Of a stretch of DNA of 58,000 bases, positions 8,413 to 16,818 are shown in pieces. Positions within the stretch are counted from its first letter, which is position 1; each line of letters starts with the position of its first letter. Under the pieces are notes generated by a model. That model was given only the letters and a program-made list of their open reading frames with translations, did no database searches and was not told where the DNA came from. Position numbers and translations under genes: made by a program. This DNA comes from an uncultured Oscillospiraceae bacterium (GTDB lineage Bacteria; Bacillota; Clostridia; Oscillospirales; Oscillospiraceae). The stretch lies in assembly GCA_900763705.1 (NCBI GenBank), contig CAAFLG010000071.1, positions 1-58,000 on the forward strand, written 5' to 3'.

Positions 8413-8489
8413 TGGCACGCCAGAAGGGATTCGAACCCCCGGCCTTCCCCTTAGGAGGGGGACGCTCTATCCAGCTGAGCTACTGGCGC
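8413..8489 (-). tRNA. tRNA-Arg, anticodon CCT
   Basis: 77 nt with encoded 3' CCA (complement of 8413-8415). It has a seven-pair acceptor stem (GCGCCAG with CTGGCGT, one G-U pair), a D arm GCTC/GAGC, an anticodon stem TCCCC/GGGGA with loop CTCCTAA (anticodon CCT), and a T loop TTCGAAT. It reads AGG codons. It is the only tRNA I find; none with a CTA anticodon is in the window. Confidence 0.95.
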
Positions 8490-8580
8490 GTATCTGATAA
8501 AAGACTATTAATTATTTTACCCTTTTCCACAATGGTTTGTCAATGCCTGATTTGCACGCGGCGCGGGCGGAGAAAAGCGC

Positions 8581-8609
8581 TTGTATTCGGCGCGGCCGTC
8601 CGTTATAAT
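8581..8609 (+). promoter_or_regulatory. Promoter of pepF
   Basis: TTGTAT (8581-8586), a 17-nt spacer, TATAAT (8604-8609), 75 bp before the start codon. Confidence 0.7.
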
Positions 8610-8683
8610 GGAGGACAAGACCGCGCAACTGTCCGGCAAAAGCGGACAAAAAGACCATATATTCAGAAAAGGACGGTAAAGGT

Positions 8684-10486
8684 ATGGACGGTAAGACGAT
8701 CCTTCCGCGCAGCGAAGTGCCCGAGGAGTTCACCTGGGACCTGCGCGACGTATTCGCGAGCGACGAGGCCTGGAACGAGGAGCTGGAGGCGCTCAAAGCC
8801 TATCCCGAGCGCCTGGCTGCCTTCGCCGGCACGCTTGGCGAGAGCGCGAAGACGCTGCTTGCATGGTTCACGCTCAGCGATGAGATCAACGTGCGCGTGA
8901 CCAAGCTTGTGGAGTATGCAAGCTGCCGCAGCGATCAGGACGTGGGCAACTCCTTCTATCAGGGGATGCGCAGCAAGGCATTTTCCGCGGCGGTCGCACT
9001 CTCGAGCGCGAGCGCGTTTGAGGCAAGTGAGATCATGGACATCTCCGACGAGACGCTTGCGCGCTTCTACGCCGAAGAGCCGAAGCTCGGGACCTATCGC
9101 CGCAACATTGATAAGCTGCGCCGCCGCAAGGCGCACATCCTCTCGCCCGAGTGCGAGAAGCTGCTTGCCGCTGCCGGCGAGATCAGCGAGAGCCCCAGCC
9201 GCACGTTCAGCATGTTCCACAATGCGGACATCCGCTATCCCGACGTGACCGACGGCAAGGGCGAGACGCACCAGCTGACCGACGGCACGCTCGTGCCGCT
9301 GATGATGAGCGCCGACCGCACGCTGCGCGAGAACGCCTTCAAGGCCTACTACAAGCGCGCGGGCGAGTTCCGCAACACCTACGCCTCCTCGCTCGACGCA
9401 CAGTTCAAGCAGCTCAAGTTCTTTGCCGACGCGCGCCGTTATAACTCCACGCTCGAGGCCTCTCTCGACGTGACCGAGGTGCCGACGGCGGTGTACACCA
9501 ACCTCATCGACGCGGTGCACGGAAACCTCGACAAGATGTATCGCTATGTTGCCCTGCGCAAGAAGATCATGGACTACGATGAACTGCATATGTACGATGT
9601 CTACACGCCGATCGTCGCCGACGCGGACGCCGAGATCACCTATGACGAGGCGAAGGCGAACGTGCTCGAGGCGCTCGCCGTGCTCGGCAAGGACTATACG
9701 GACGTGCTGGAGGAGGGCTTCAACAACCGCTGGGTCGACGTGTATGAGAATATCGGCAAGCGCGGCGGCGCCTACTGCACCGGCAGCGGCTGGCCCCACC
9801 CCTATGTGCTGCTCAACCACAAGGACAACCTTGACTGCATGTTCACCCTTGCCCACGAGATGGGCCACGCCATGCACACCTGGCACTCCTGCAAGTATCA
9901 GCCGGTGAACACGGCGGAGTATGTCATCTTCGTCGCCGAGGTCGCCTCCACCTGCAACGAGATCCTGCTGATGCGCCACCTGCTCGGCAAGACGAGCGAC
10001 CGCAAGCAGCGCGCCTACCTCATCAACCACTTCCTCGACCAGTTCAAGGGCACGGTCTACCGCCAGACGATGTTTGCCGAGTTCGAGCTCGAGATGGGCA
10101 AGCTCATCGAGAGCGGCGAGGCGCTGACCGCCGATGTGCTGAGCGAGAAGTATCTGGCGCTCAACAAGCTCTACTTCGGCCCCGACATGGTCTCCGACGA
10201 TGAGATCGCGCTCGAGTGGACGCGCATCCCGCACTTCTACTACAACTACTATGTCTTCCAGTATGCGACCAGCTTCTCTGCCGCCGTCGCCATCGCCAAC
10301 CGCATCCTGCGCGAAGGCGAGAGCGCCGTCAAGGACTATAAGAAGTTCCTCTCCGGCGGCTGCTCGAAAGAGCCGGTCGAGCTGCTGCGCGACATGGGCG
10401 TTGATATGCGCACGCCCGCGCCCATCAACGATGCGCTCTCGCTCTTCGGCGAGCTGATCGACGAGCTGAGCGAGCTTCTGGGCTAA
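8684..10486 (+). CDS. pepF: Oligoendopeptidase F
   Basis: Cytosolic M3-family zinc metallopeptidase that trims oligopeptides. 600 residues, typical for PepF. The N-terminus VPEEFTWDLRDVFASDEAW is characteristic of the family. The zinc motif HEMGH lies near residue 391, followed by HTWHSCKYQPVNTAEY and the third ligand region FVAEVASTCNEILL. The C-terminus has YYNYYVFQYATSFSAA, also conserved. The ATG at 8684 follows AAAGGACGGTAAAGG. It is monocistronic between its own promoter and a strong terminator. Confidence 0.95.
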   Translation: MDGKTILPRSEVPEEFTWDLRDVFASDEAWNEELEALKAYPERLAAFAGTLGESAKTLLAWFTLSDEINVRVTKLVEYASCRSDQDVGNSFYQGMRSKAFSAAVALSSASAFEASEIMDISDETLARFYAEEPKLGTYRRNIDKLRRRKAHILSPECEKLLAAAGEISESPSRTFSMFHNADIRYPDVTDGKGETHQLTDGTLVPLMMSADRTLRENAFKAYYKRAGEFRNTYASSLDAQFKQLKFFADARRYNSTLEASLDVTEVPTAVYTNLIDAVHGNLDKMYRYVALRKKIMDYDELHMYDVYTPIVADADAEITYDEAKANVLEALAVLGKDYTDVLEEGFNNRWVDVYENIGKRGGAYCTGSGWPHPYVLLNHKDNLDCMFTLAHEMGHAMHTWHSCKYQPVNTAEYVIFVAEVASTCNEILLMRHLLGKTSDRKQRAYLINHFLDQFKGTVYRQTMFAEFELEMGKLIESGEALTADVLSEKYLALNKLYFGPDMVSDDEIALEWTRIPHFYYNYYVFQYATSFSAAVAIANRILREGESAVKDYKKFLSGGCSKEPVELLRDMGVDMRTPAPINDALSLFGELIDELSELLG

Positions 10487-10508
10487 AACCTGTACAGAAA
10501 CCGCGATG

Positions 10509-10544
10509 CGGCCGTCTGCCTTTCCCGGCAGACGGCCGTTTTTT
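10509..10544 (+). terminator. Terminator after pepF
   Basis: A perfect 12-bp GC-rich stem (10509-10520 with 10527-10538) followed by six T. Confidence 0.9.
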
Positions 10545-10586
10545 CTGATTTTTCTGCAAAAAGCACAAAAAAAGTTTCAAAAAATC

Positions 10587-10615
10587 TTGCAAATGACGGA
10601 GCATCAGAATATACT
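10587..10615 (+). promoter_or_regulatory. Promoter of typA
   Basis: TTGCAA (10587-10592), a 17-nt spacer, TATACT (10610-10615), with GGAAGGAGAG just before the typA start. Confidence 0.75.
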
Positions 10616-10677
10616 ATTACAGTTAATGACATTACAATTAGATTCCCTGCCCCCACGGCAGGAAGGAGAGATAGTTT

Positions 10678-12516
10678 ATGCAGAACGAAAAGCTTCGCAA
10701 CGTAGCCATCATTGCCCACGTTGACCACGGCAAGACCACGCTGGTCGACGAGATGCTCAAGCAGGGCGGCGTCTACCGCGAAAATCAGGAGGTCGTCGAC
10801 CGCGTCATGGACTCCAACGACCTTGAGCGCGAGCGCGGCATCACGATCCTTGCCAAGAATACCGCCATCCGCTACGGCGACACCAAGATCAACATCATCG
10901 ATACCCCGGGCCATGCCGACTTCGGCGGCGAGGTCGAGCGTATCCTTAAGATGGTCAACGGCGTCATCCTGCTCGTCGACGCTGCCGAGGGCCCCATGCC
11001 GCAGACGCGCTTCGTCCTTTCCCGCGCGCTGGAGCTGGGTCACCGCGTCATCGTTGTCGTCAACAAGATCGACCGCCCCGACCAGCGCATCCACGAGGTC
11101 GTGGACGAGGTGCTCGAGCTTCTGATGGACCTCGACGCAACGCCCGAGCAGCTCGACTCTCCGATGCTCTTCTGCTCCGGCCGCAACGGCACGGCGTCTT
11201 ACTCGCCCGATGTGGCAGGCACGGACTTGAAGCCCCTCTTCGACACGATCCTTGAGTATATCCCCGCGCCGGAAGCCGACGTGGACGCGCCCTTCCAGAT
11301 GCTCGTCTCCGCCATCGACTACAGCGAGTATGTCGGCCGTATGGCCATCGGCCGCATTGAGCGCGGCACGCTCAAGCAGAATCAGGAGATCGCCGTGTGC
11401 AACTACCACGATCCCGATGCTGCGCCCAAGAAAGCCAAGGCCGTCGCCCTCTATGAGTTTGAGGGCCTTACCAAGAATCCCGTCACCGAATCCAGCGCGG
11501 GCAACATCATCTGCCTCTCCGGCATCGGCGATATCACGATCGGCGATACGATCTGCGCGAGCGAGTGCGTCGAGCCGCTGCCGTTCGTCAAGATCTCCGC
11601 GCCCACGGTGGAAATGACCTTCTCCATCAACGATTCCCCCTTCGCCGGCCGCGAGGGTAAGTTTGTCACCTCCCGCCAGCTGCGCGAACGCCTCCACCGC
11701 GAGACGCTCAAGGACGTTTCCCTGCGCGTCACGGAGCTTGAGGGTTCGACCGACGCGTTCAACGTCGCCGGCCGCGGCGAAATGTCGCTCTCCATCCTGA
11801 TCGAGACGATGCGCCGCGAAGGTTACGAGTTCCAGGTCTCGCCCCCGCGCGTTCTCTATCAGGAGATCGACGGCAAGAAGTGCGAGCCGATCGAGCGCCT
11901 CGTGTGCGACGTGCCGCAGGACTATGTCGGCGCGGTCATCGAAAAGCTCGGCTCCCGCAAGGGTGACCTCGCCGAGATGACGCCCATCGGCAGCCGCATG
12001 AAGCTCGAGTTCCTCATCCCTGCGCGCGGCCTCTTCGGCTACCGCAACGAGTTCCTCACCGACACCAAGGGCGAGGGCATCATGGCGAGCGTGTTTGATT
12101 CCTACGCGCCCTACAAGGGCGAGCTTGCCCGCCGCAACACCGGCTCTCTCGTCGCCTCCGAAACGGGCACGTCCATCACCTATGGCCTCTTCAACGCGCA
12201 GGAGCGCGGCGTGCTGTTCATCGGCGCGGGCGTCGACGTGTACGAGGGCATGGTCGTCGGCCAGTCCCCCAAGCAGGAGGATATCACGGTCAACGTCTGC
12301 AAGAAAAAGCAGCTGACGAATATGCGCGCTTCTGGCTCGGACGATGCCCTGCGCCTCGTCCCGCCCAAGCAGATGAGCCTGGAGCAGAGCCTTGAGTTCC
12401 TCGCCGACGACGAGCTGCTCGAGGTCACGCCCAAGAACCTGCGCATCCGCAAGACGATCCTCAACAAGGAGCTGCGCATGAAGGCAACGCACGGCAACAA
12501 GAAGGTTTTGCAGTAA
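10678..12516 (+). CDS. typA: Ribosome-associated translational GTPase TypA/BipA
   Basis: 612 residues, the full family length. The G domain shows AHVDHGKTTLVDEML (about 13-27), the switch region RGITILAKNTA, DTPGHADFGGEVER and NKIDRP. EF-G-like domains II, III and V follow, then the BipA-specific C-terminal part (NMRASGSDDA, then LVPPKQMSLEQSLEF). It binds the 70S ribosome at the EF-G site and helps 50S assembly and stress translation. Monocistronic, with its own promoter and a bidirectional terminator. Confidence 0.97.
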   Translation: MQNEKLRNVAIIAHVDHGKTTLVDEMLKQGGVYRENQEVVDRVMDSNDLERERGITILAKNTAIRYGDTKINIIDTPGHADFGGEVERILKMVNGVILLVDAAEGPMPQTRFVLSRALELGHRVIVVVNKIDRPDQRIHEVVDEVLELLMDLDATPEQLDSPMLFCSGRNGTASYSPDVAGTDLKPLFDTILEYIPAPEADVDAPFQMLVSAIDYSEYVGRMAIGRIERGTLKQNQEIAVCNYHDPDAAPKKAKAVALYEFEGLTKNPVTESSAGNIICLSGIGDITIGDTICASECVEPLPFVKISAPTVEMTFSINDSPFAGREGKFVTSRQLRERLHRETLKDVSLRVTELEGSTDAFNVAGRGEMSLSILIETMRREGYEFQVSPPRVLYQEIDGKKCEPIERLVCDVPQDYVGAVIEKLGSRKGDLAEMTPIGSRMKLEFLIPARGLFGYRNEFLTDTKGEGIMASVFDSYAPYKGELARRNTGSLVASETGTSITYGLFNAQERGVLFIGAGVDVYEGMVVGQSPKQEDITVNVCKKKQLTNMRASGSDDALRLVPPKQMSLEQSLEFLADDELLEVTPKNLRIRKTILNKELRMKATHGNKKVLQ

Positions 12517-12522
12517 AAAAAG

Positions 12523-12558
12523 AAGAGTGACAGCCTTTTGGCTGTCACTCTTTTATTT
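12523..12558. terminator. Bidirectional terminator between typA and the DUF2461 gene
   Basis: A perfect 13-bp stem (12523-12535 with 12540-12552). T-rich on the + side (TTATTTT) and followed by a long T run on the minus strand (complement of the A run at 12516-12522). It separates two convergent genes. Confidence 0.9.
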
Positions 12559-12565
12559 TGCGCGC

Positions 12566-13240
12566 TTATTCCTTTGTCGGTTCGGCGTCACCCGAGAGCG
12601 AATCGAGATAGAGATAGAGCGGCATCAGCTCGCGGAAGCCCACGAGCACCTCGTCCTTGAGTTCCGGCGTGAAGAGCACGCCCTCGGGGTTGTCTTCGTA
12701 GCCGACGGCGATGTTTTTGGCGTTGTACCATGGATTCAAGAGCTTGCCGACGTCGCCCTTCGGGCGCTTGAACGCCTCGCTTGTGAGCTTGAAGTGGGAT
12801 TTATTGAGCTTGCGCACAATTTTTTCGAGCGGTTTCGGATTTGTTTCGATGCGGCGGCGGAGCTTGGCCATCGTGGAGGAAGAGGCGTCCCAGTAGCCGC
12901 AGCCGTAGCTGAAGAAGTTCGGCGCCAGTTCAAAATAGAGCGCGGGCACACCCTCAAAGCGCTCATGCGGGCGCTCGATCGTGAGCCACAGATGGTCCTT
13001 GTATGGCCCGCGGCCGAAGAGCCTGCGCGCGTCGCGGTAGATGCGGCAGACGTGCAGCCGGAGAGACTCGTTGGGATACTCCGCGCGGATCGCGTCGAAA
13101 AGCTCGTTTCCCAGCTCGCGCATCGGGCGGTCAACGAGCGCGAGAAACTGCTCCTTGCGCGGCAGGAACCACTCGCGGTTGTTGTTGAATTTGATGCCCC
13201 AGAGGAACTCAATGGCCTCCGGTGTAAAGCCCTGAAACAT
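12566..13240 (-). CDS. DUF2461 family protein
   Basis: 224 residues. The N-terminus FTPEAIEFLWGIKFNNNREWFL and the motifs CRIYRDARRLFGRGPYKDHL and YFELAPNFFSYGCGYW are those of the DUF2461 (TIGR02453) family. These are soluble proteins of unknown function found in many bacteria. No catalytic role is established. The start codon follows TGAGGTGAACT. Single gene between the gap terminator and the typA terminator. Confidence 0.85.
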   Translation of the reverse strand: MFQGFTPEAIEFLWGIKFNNNREWFLPRKEQFLALVDRPMRELGNELFDAIRAEYPNESLRLHVCRIYRDARRLFGRGPYKDHLWLTIERPHERFEGVPALYFELAPNFFSYGCGYWDASSSTMAKLRRRIETNPKPLEKIVRKLNKSHFKLTSEAFKRPKGDVGKLLNPWYNAKNIAVGYEDNPEGVLFTPELKDEVLVGFRELMPLYLYLDSLSGDAEPTKE

Positions 13241-13305
13241 AGTTCACCTCAAATTTGTCGGATCGGAAATGTCGCAATGATGGCAGTATACCACCAAATG
13301 CGCGG

Positions 13306-13344
13306 AAAAAACAAGAGGGACTCGTCCTTGACGAGTCCCTCTTG
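13306..13344 (-). terminator. Terminator of gap
   Basis: A perfect 15-bp stem (13312-13326 with 13330-13344), 3-nt loop, followed on the minus strand by six T. Confidence 0.9.
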
Positions 13345-13400
13345 CTCAGAGAGGAGCACCGCCCTGCCATGAAGAAACAGGGACAGAGAATAAAGCAATA

Positions 13401-14417
13401 TCAGCGCACGGGGTGATCGACGTGATACATGTGCTCGATGAGGTCGAGCACCTTGTTCGAATAGCCGATCTCGTTATCGTACCAGCTCACGACCTTGACG
13501 AAGGTATCCGTCAGCGCGATGCCGGCCTTGGCGTCGAAAATAGAGGTGCGGGGATCGCCGAGGAAGTCGGACGAGACGACCGCCTCGTCGGTGTAGCCGA
13601 GGATGCCCTTGAGCTCGCCCTCGCTCGCTTCCTTCATCGCCTTGCAGATCTCGTCATAGGTGGCGGGCTTTTCAAGGTTGACGGTCAGGTCGACGACGGA
13701 GACATCCAGCGTGGGAACGCGCATGGACATGCCGGTCAGCTTGCCGTTGAGCGACGGGATGACCTTGCCGACGGCCTTGGCGGCGCCGGTGGAGGAGGGG
13801 ATGATGTTGCCCGTGGCTGCGCGGCCGCCGCGCCAGTCCTTCAGGGACGGGCCGTCCACGGTCTTCTGCGTGGCGGTGACGGAGTGCACGGTGGTCATCA
13901 GGCCGTCCTTGATGCCGAAGCGGTCGTTCAGGACCTTGGCGATGGGGGCGAGGCAGTTCGTCGTGCAGGAGGCGTTGGAAACAAAGGTCATATCCGGCGT
14001 GTAGCTGTCCAGGTTGACGCCGCAGACGAACATGGGCGTATCGTCCTTCGACGGGGCGGACATGACGACCTTCTTCGCGCCGGCGGCAATGTGCGCCTGC
14101 GACTTTTCCTTCGTCAGGAACAGACCCGTGGACTCGACGATATACTCAGCGCCGATCTTGCCCCAGGGAAGGTCCGCGGGGTTGCGCTCGGCAAAGACGG
14201 GGACTTCGCGGCCGTTCACCACGATGCTGTGGTCCGTGCTCTTCACGTCGGCGGCAAAGCGGCCGTGCATGGTGTCATATTTTAACATATAGGCGAGATA
14301 ATCGGGGGGGCAGAGATCGTTGATGCCCACGATCTCGATCTCGGGATGGTCAAGGCTCGCGCGAAAGACCATACGCCCGATACGGCCAAAACCGTTGATG
14401 CCTACCTTGATGCTCAT
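13401..14417 (-). CDS. gap: Glyceraldehyde-3-phosphate dehydrogenase
   Basis: Glycolytic NAD-dependent enzyme converting glyceraldehyde-3-phosphate and phosphate to 1,3-bisphosphoglycerate. 338 residues. The NAD-binding start KVGINGFGRIGR, the catalytic SNASCTTN with Cys151, and WYDNEIGYSNKV near the C-terminus are all present. The start follows GAAAGGAAGTAGG. It is monocistronic: own promoter (14473-14500) and terminator (13312-13344). No pgk or tpi lies beside it, unlike many Firmicutes. Confidence 0.97.
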   Translation of the reverse strand: MSIKVGINGFGRIGRMVFRASLDHPEIEIVGINDLCPPDYLAYMLKYDTMHGRFAADVKSTDHSIVVNGREVPVFAERNPADLPWGKIGAEYIVESTGLFLTKEKSQAHIAAGAKKVVMSAPSKDDTPMFVCGVNLDSYTPDMTFVSNASCTTNCLAPIAKVLNDRFGIKDGLMTTVHSVTATQKTVDGPSLKDWRGGRAATGNIIPSSTGAAKAVGKVIPSLNGKLTGMSMRVPTLDVSVVDLTVNLEKPATYDEICKAMKEASEGELKGILGYTDEAVVSSDFLGDPRTSIFDAKAGIALTDTFVKVVSWYDNEIGYSNKVLDLIEHMYHVDHPVR

Positions 14418-14472
14418 AAAACCTACTTCCTTTCAGGCTTCTGGAATATATCAAATGTTCGGTACGTTTGCT

Positions 14473-14500
14473 ATTATACAACGCAATCTCAAATTTGCAA
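14473..14500 (-). promoter_or_regulatory. Promoter of gap
   Basis: On the minus strand: TTGCAA (14495-14500), a 16-nt spacer and a consensus TATAAT (14473-14478), 55 bp before the start codon. The rest of the gap up to 14695 is T-rich and holds a small hairpin, GGCAC-ATGAA-GTGCC, upstream of the next gene. Confidence 0.75.
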
Positions 14501-14695
14501 GACCTTTTTTTCGCTTTTGCTCATTTTTTTCTATTTTTCACAAATTCCTTGCTTTTTCAGCGAAATTTTGCTACCCTCAGTGTACAACAGTTGCATCAGC
14601 AATGCAGGGCACATGAAGTGCCATTTCTTTCCGCGCAAGCTCCGCCTCCGTGCGGCGAATGCTAACGGCAGGAGAGTTTGATATAAGGAGATACC

Positions 14696-15520
14696 ATGCG
14701 GGACTATACCAATGAAGAACTCAAGACTCTGGCCGATGTGCTGCCTAACATCGCCCTGCAGCTGCGCACCTCGATGGCGACACTCTACACAGCGGTCGAC
14801 CGTCTTGTTCCGCCCGAAATGCGGGAGAAGGACGCGAAGACCGACCGCAGTGCTGCCGTTTTTTACCAGAGCTATTATCAGATGTACCGCATCATCAGCA
14901 ACCTGACCGACGCGGGCAAGCTCTTTGACCGGCAGCGGTTCACACTTTACGATGATGACATCGTCGGCCTTTGCCGCCGCGTGTGCGAGGAGGTCGAATT
15001 CCTTTTTTCACTTTGCGGCGTCCACCTCGACTTTACTGCCGACCGCGACAGCCGCATCATCGGCATGGACGCTGCCGCGCTGCGAAAGCTGCTGCTGAAT
15101 CTGCTGTCCAACGCGCTCAAGTTTACGGGCGAGGGCGGCAGCGTGCGCGTTCGCGTGAAGACGGAGGGACGATTTGTCAAGCTCAGCGTCGCCGATACGG
15201 GCTGCGGCATGAACAGCGATACGCTCGCGCACCTTTTCGACCGCTTTGTTGACGGGGAGCAGGACCCCATGCCCCCGCACGGTCTCGGCCTGGGCCTTCC
15301 CATTTGCCAGCGCATCGCGCAGGGCCACGGCGGCATGATCGTCGCGCAGTCGGAGGAGGGGAAGGGCTCTCTTTTCACCGTGTCGCTGCCCGCGGTGCGC
15401 AGCGGACGTGTGCGCCTGAACGACGGCGGGAGCGACTATGCCGGCGGCTTCAACGCAACGCTTGTCGAGCTTTCGGACGCGCTCAAGCCCGAGGCATTTT
15501 TGCAGCGCTATCTGGATTGA
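14696..15520 (+). CDS. Sensor-histidine-kinase-like ATPase lacking the phospho-accepting histidine
   Basis: 274 residues with no membrane segment or sensor domain. Residues 15-75 resemble a kinase dimerisation helix pair, but the H-box position reads ALQLRTSM, so a Leu replaces the His of the usual SHELRTPL. The HATPase_c domain (about 110-235) is well kept: N-box LLLNLLSNALKFT, G1 VADTGCGM, F-box HLFDRF, G2 HGLGLGLPICQRIAQGHGG. It therefore probably binds ATP but cannot autophosphorylate in the usual way. No response regulator is adjacent. mnmA starts 8 bp after its stop codon. It follows TAAGGAGATACC. Confidence 0.75.
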   Translation: MRDYTNEELKTLADVLPNIALQLRTSMATLYTAVDRLVPPEMREKDAKTDRSAAVFYQSYYQMYRIISNLTDAGKLFDRQRFTLYDDDIVGLCRRVCEEVEFLFSLCGVHLDFTADRDSRIIGMDAAALRKLLLNLLSNALKFTGEGGSVRVRVKTEGRFVKLSVADTGCGMNSDTLAHLFDRFVDGEQDPMPPHGLGLGLPICQRIAQGHGGMIVAQSEEGKGSLFTVSLPAVRSGRVRLNDGGSDYAGGFNATLVELSDALKPEAFLQRYLD

Positions 15521-15528
15521 GGAACGTT

Positions 15529-16563
15529 ATGCGGAAAAAAGTTTTGATCGCCATGAGCGGCGGCGTGGATTCGTCCGCCGCCGCCCTGCTTTTACAGAAG
15601 CAGGGCTATGAATGTGCAGGCGCGACGCTGTCGCTCTGCGGAAACGATGTTTCCGGCGCGCGGAAGATCGCCGAGGGTCTCGGTATGCCCTTTTACGTCT
15701 TCGACGAGCGCGAGCGCTTTGCGCGCGAGGTGATGGACCGCTTCGTGAGCGAATACTGCGCGGGCCGCACGCCGAACCCCTGCATCGATTGCAACCGCTG
15801 CCTGAAGTTCGGCGCGTTTTTGGACCGCGCGCTCGAGATGGGCTTTGACTACATCGCCACCGGCCACTATGCCCGCGTCGACTATGACGAAGCGCGCGGC
15901 GTTTACCGCCTGCTGCGCGGCGAGAGCCGCGCCAAAGACCAGAGCTATGTGCTCTATCAGCTCACGCAGCGTGAGCTTTCGCACCTGCTGCTGCCCGTCG
16001 GCAGCTTTGAAAAGCCGGAGATCCGCGAGCGGGCGGAGGAGGCGGGCCTTGCAAACGCCCATCAGGCCGATTCGCAGGACATCTGCTTCATCCCTGACGG
16101 GGACTATGTGCGCTTTCTGCGCGACTATGGCGGCGTCGAGCCGCAGCCGGGCAACTTTGTGGACGCTTCGGGCCGTGTGCTCGGCCGCCATCGGGGGCTT
16201 GAGTGCTATACGGCGGGCCAGCGCAAGGGCCTCGGCGTGAGCGCGGACCGTCCCCTCTATGTGATAGCCAAAAATGCCGAAGATCATACCGTACTTCTCG
16301 GCGATAACGAAGAATTGTTTTCCTCCGCGCTGCTCGCCTCGCGCGTGAACTTCATCATGGGTGCGCCCGAGGGCGAGGTGCGCTGCACCGCCAAAACGCG
16401 CTATTCCCAGAAGGAATGTGACGCGGTTGTGACGCCGCTGCCGGATGGCGGCGCGCACGTCGCGCTCCTCACGCCTCAGCGCGCCGTGACGGCGGGGCAG
16501 GCCGTCGCCTTTTACGACGGGGAGGTGCTGCTCGGCGGCGGCACGATCGAAAAGGCGCTCTGA
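15529..16563 (+). CDS. mnmA: tRNA-specific 2-thiouridylase MnmA
   Basis: Adds sulfur to U34 of the tRNAs for Gln, Lys and Glu, using ATP and a persulfide donor. 344 residues, a little short for the family. The PP-loop SGGVDSS lies at 9-15, the catalytic cysteines are Cys85 (TPNPCIDCNR) and Cys186 (SQDICFIPDGD), and ATGHYAR and YTAGQRKGLG are present. The segment between the P-loop and GMPFYVFDE is shorter than in E. coli MnmA, as in some clostridial versions. The start at 15529 follows TGAGGAACG; a longer upstream frame exists but only overlaps the kinase-like gene. Confidence 0.95.
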   Translation: MRKKVLIAMSGGVDSSAAALLLQKQGYECAGATLSLCGNDVSGARKIAEGLGMPFYVFDERERFAREVMDRFVSEYCAGRTPNPCIDCNRCLKFGAFLDRALEMGFDYIATGHYARVDYDEARGVYRLLRGESRAKDQSYVLYQLTQRELSHLLLPVGSFEKPEIRERAEEAGLANAHQADSQDICFIPDGDYVRFLRDYGGVEPQPGNFVDASGRVLGRHRGLECYTAGQRKGLGVSADRPLYVIAKNAEDHTVLLGDNEELFSSALLASRVNFIMGAPEGEVRCTAKTRYSQKECDAVVTPLPDGGAHVALLTPQRAVTAGQAVAFYDGEVLLGGGTIEKAL

Positions 16564-16585
16564 ACAGCGGACAGATGATGAAAAA

Positions 16586-16615
16586 GGCTCCGTGCATTTG
16601 CACGGAGCCTTTTTT
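16586..16615 (+). terminator. Terminator after mnmA
   Basis: A perfect 11-bp stem (16586-16596 with 16599-16609) preceded by A residues and followed by six T. Confidence 0.9.
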
Positions 16616-16621
16616 GATCAT

Positions 16622-16705
16622 TTACCGTTCACTGATATACGCCTCATTGCCGAAAATCATGTCATCGACGTCGCCGCGGCGGATATCCAACTCTTTCTCC
16701 TTCAT
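16622..16705 (-). CDS. Candidate 27-residue small protein
   Basis: An ATG with AAAGGA 10 nt upstream opens a 27-codon frame ending in TAA. The peptide is highly charged (starts MKEKELDIRRGDVDDM, ends EAYISER) with no Cys and no signal peptide. A TATACT box lies at 16741-16746 on the same strand, but the -35 is weak. The mnmA terminator directly follows the stop and could serve both strands. I do not recognise a family. Reasons to believe it: a well-placed ribosome site and an otherwise empty 250-bp gap. Confidence 0.45.
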   Translation of the reverse strand: MKEKELDIRRGDVDDMIFGNEAYISER

Positions 16706-16818
16706 CGTATCATTCCTTTCTGATTTCAGTTCACCCGGACAGTATATGCGGGCAAACGCAAAAAGTTGTACGAAAAAAGGCAGCGGAAAGAAAAATCGGC
16801 AGAGCCATCTTTTTGAAC

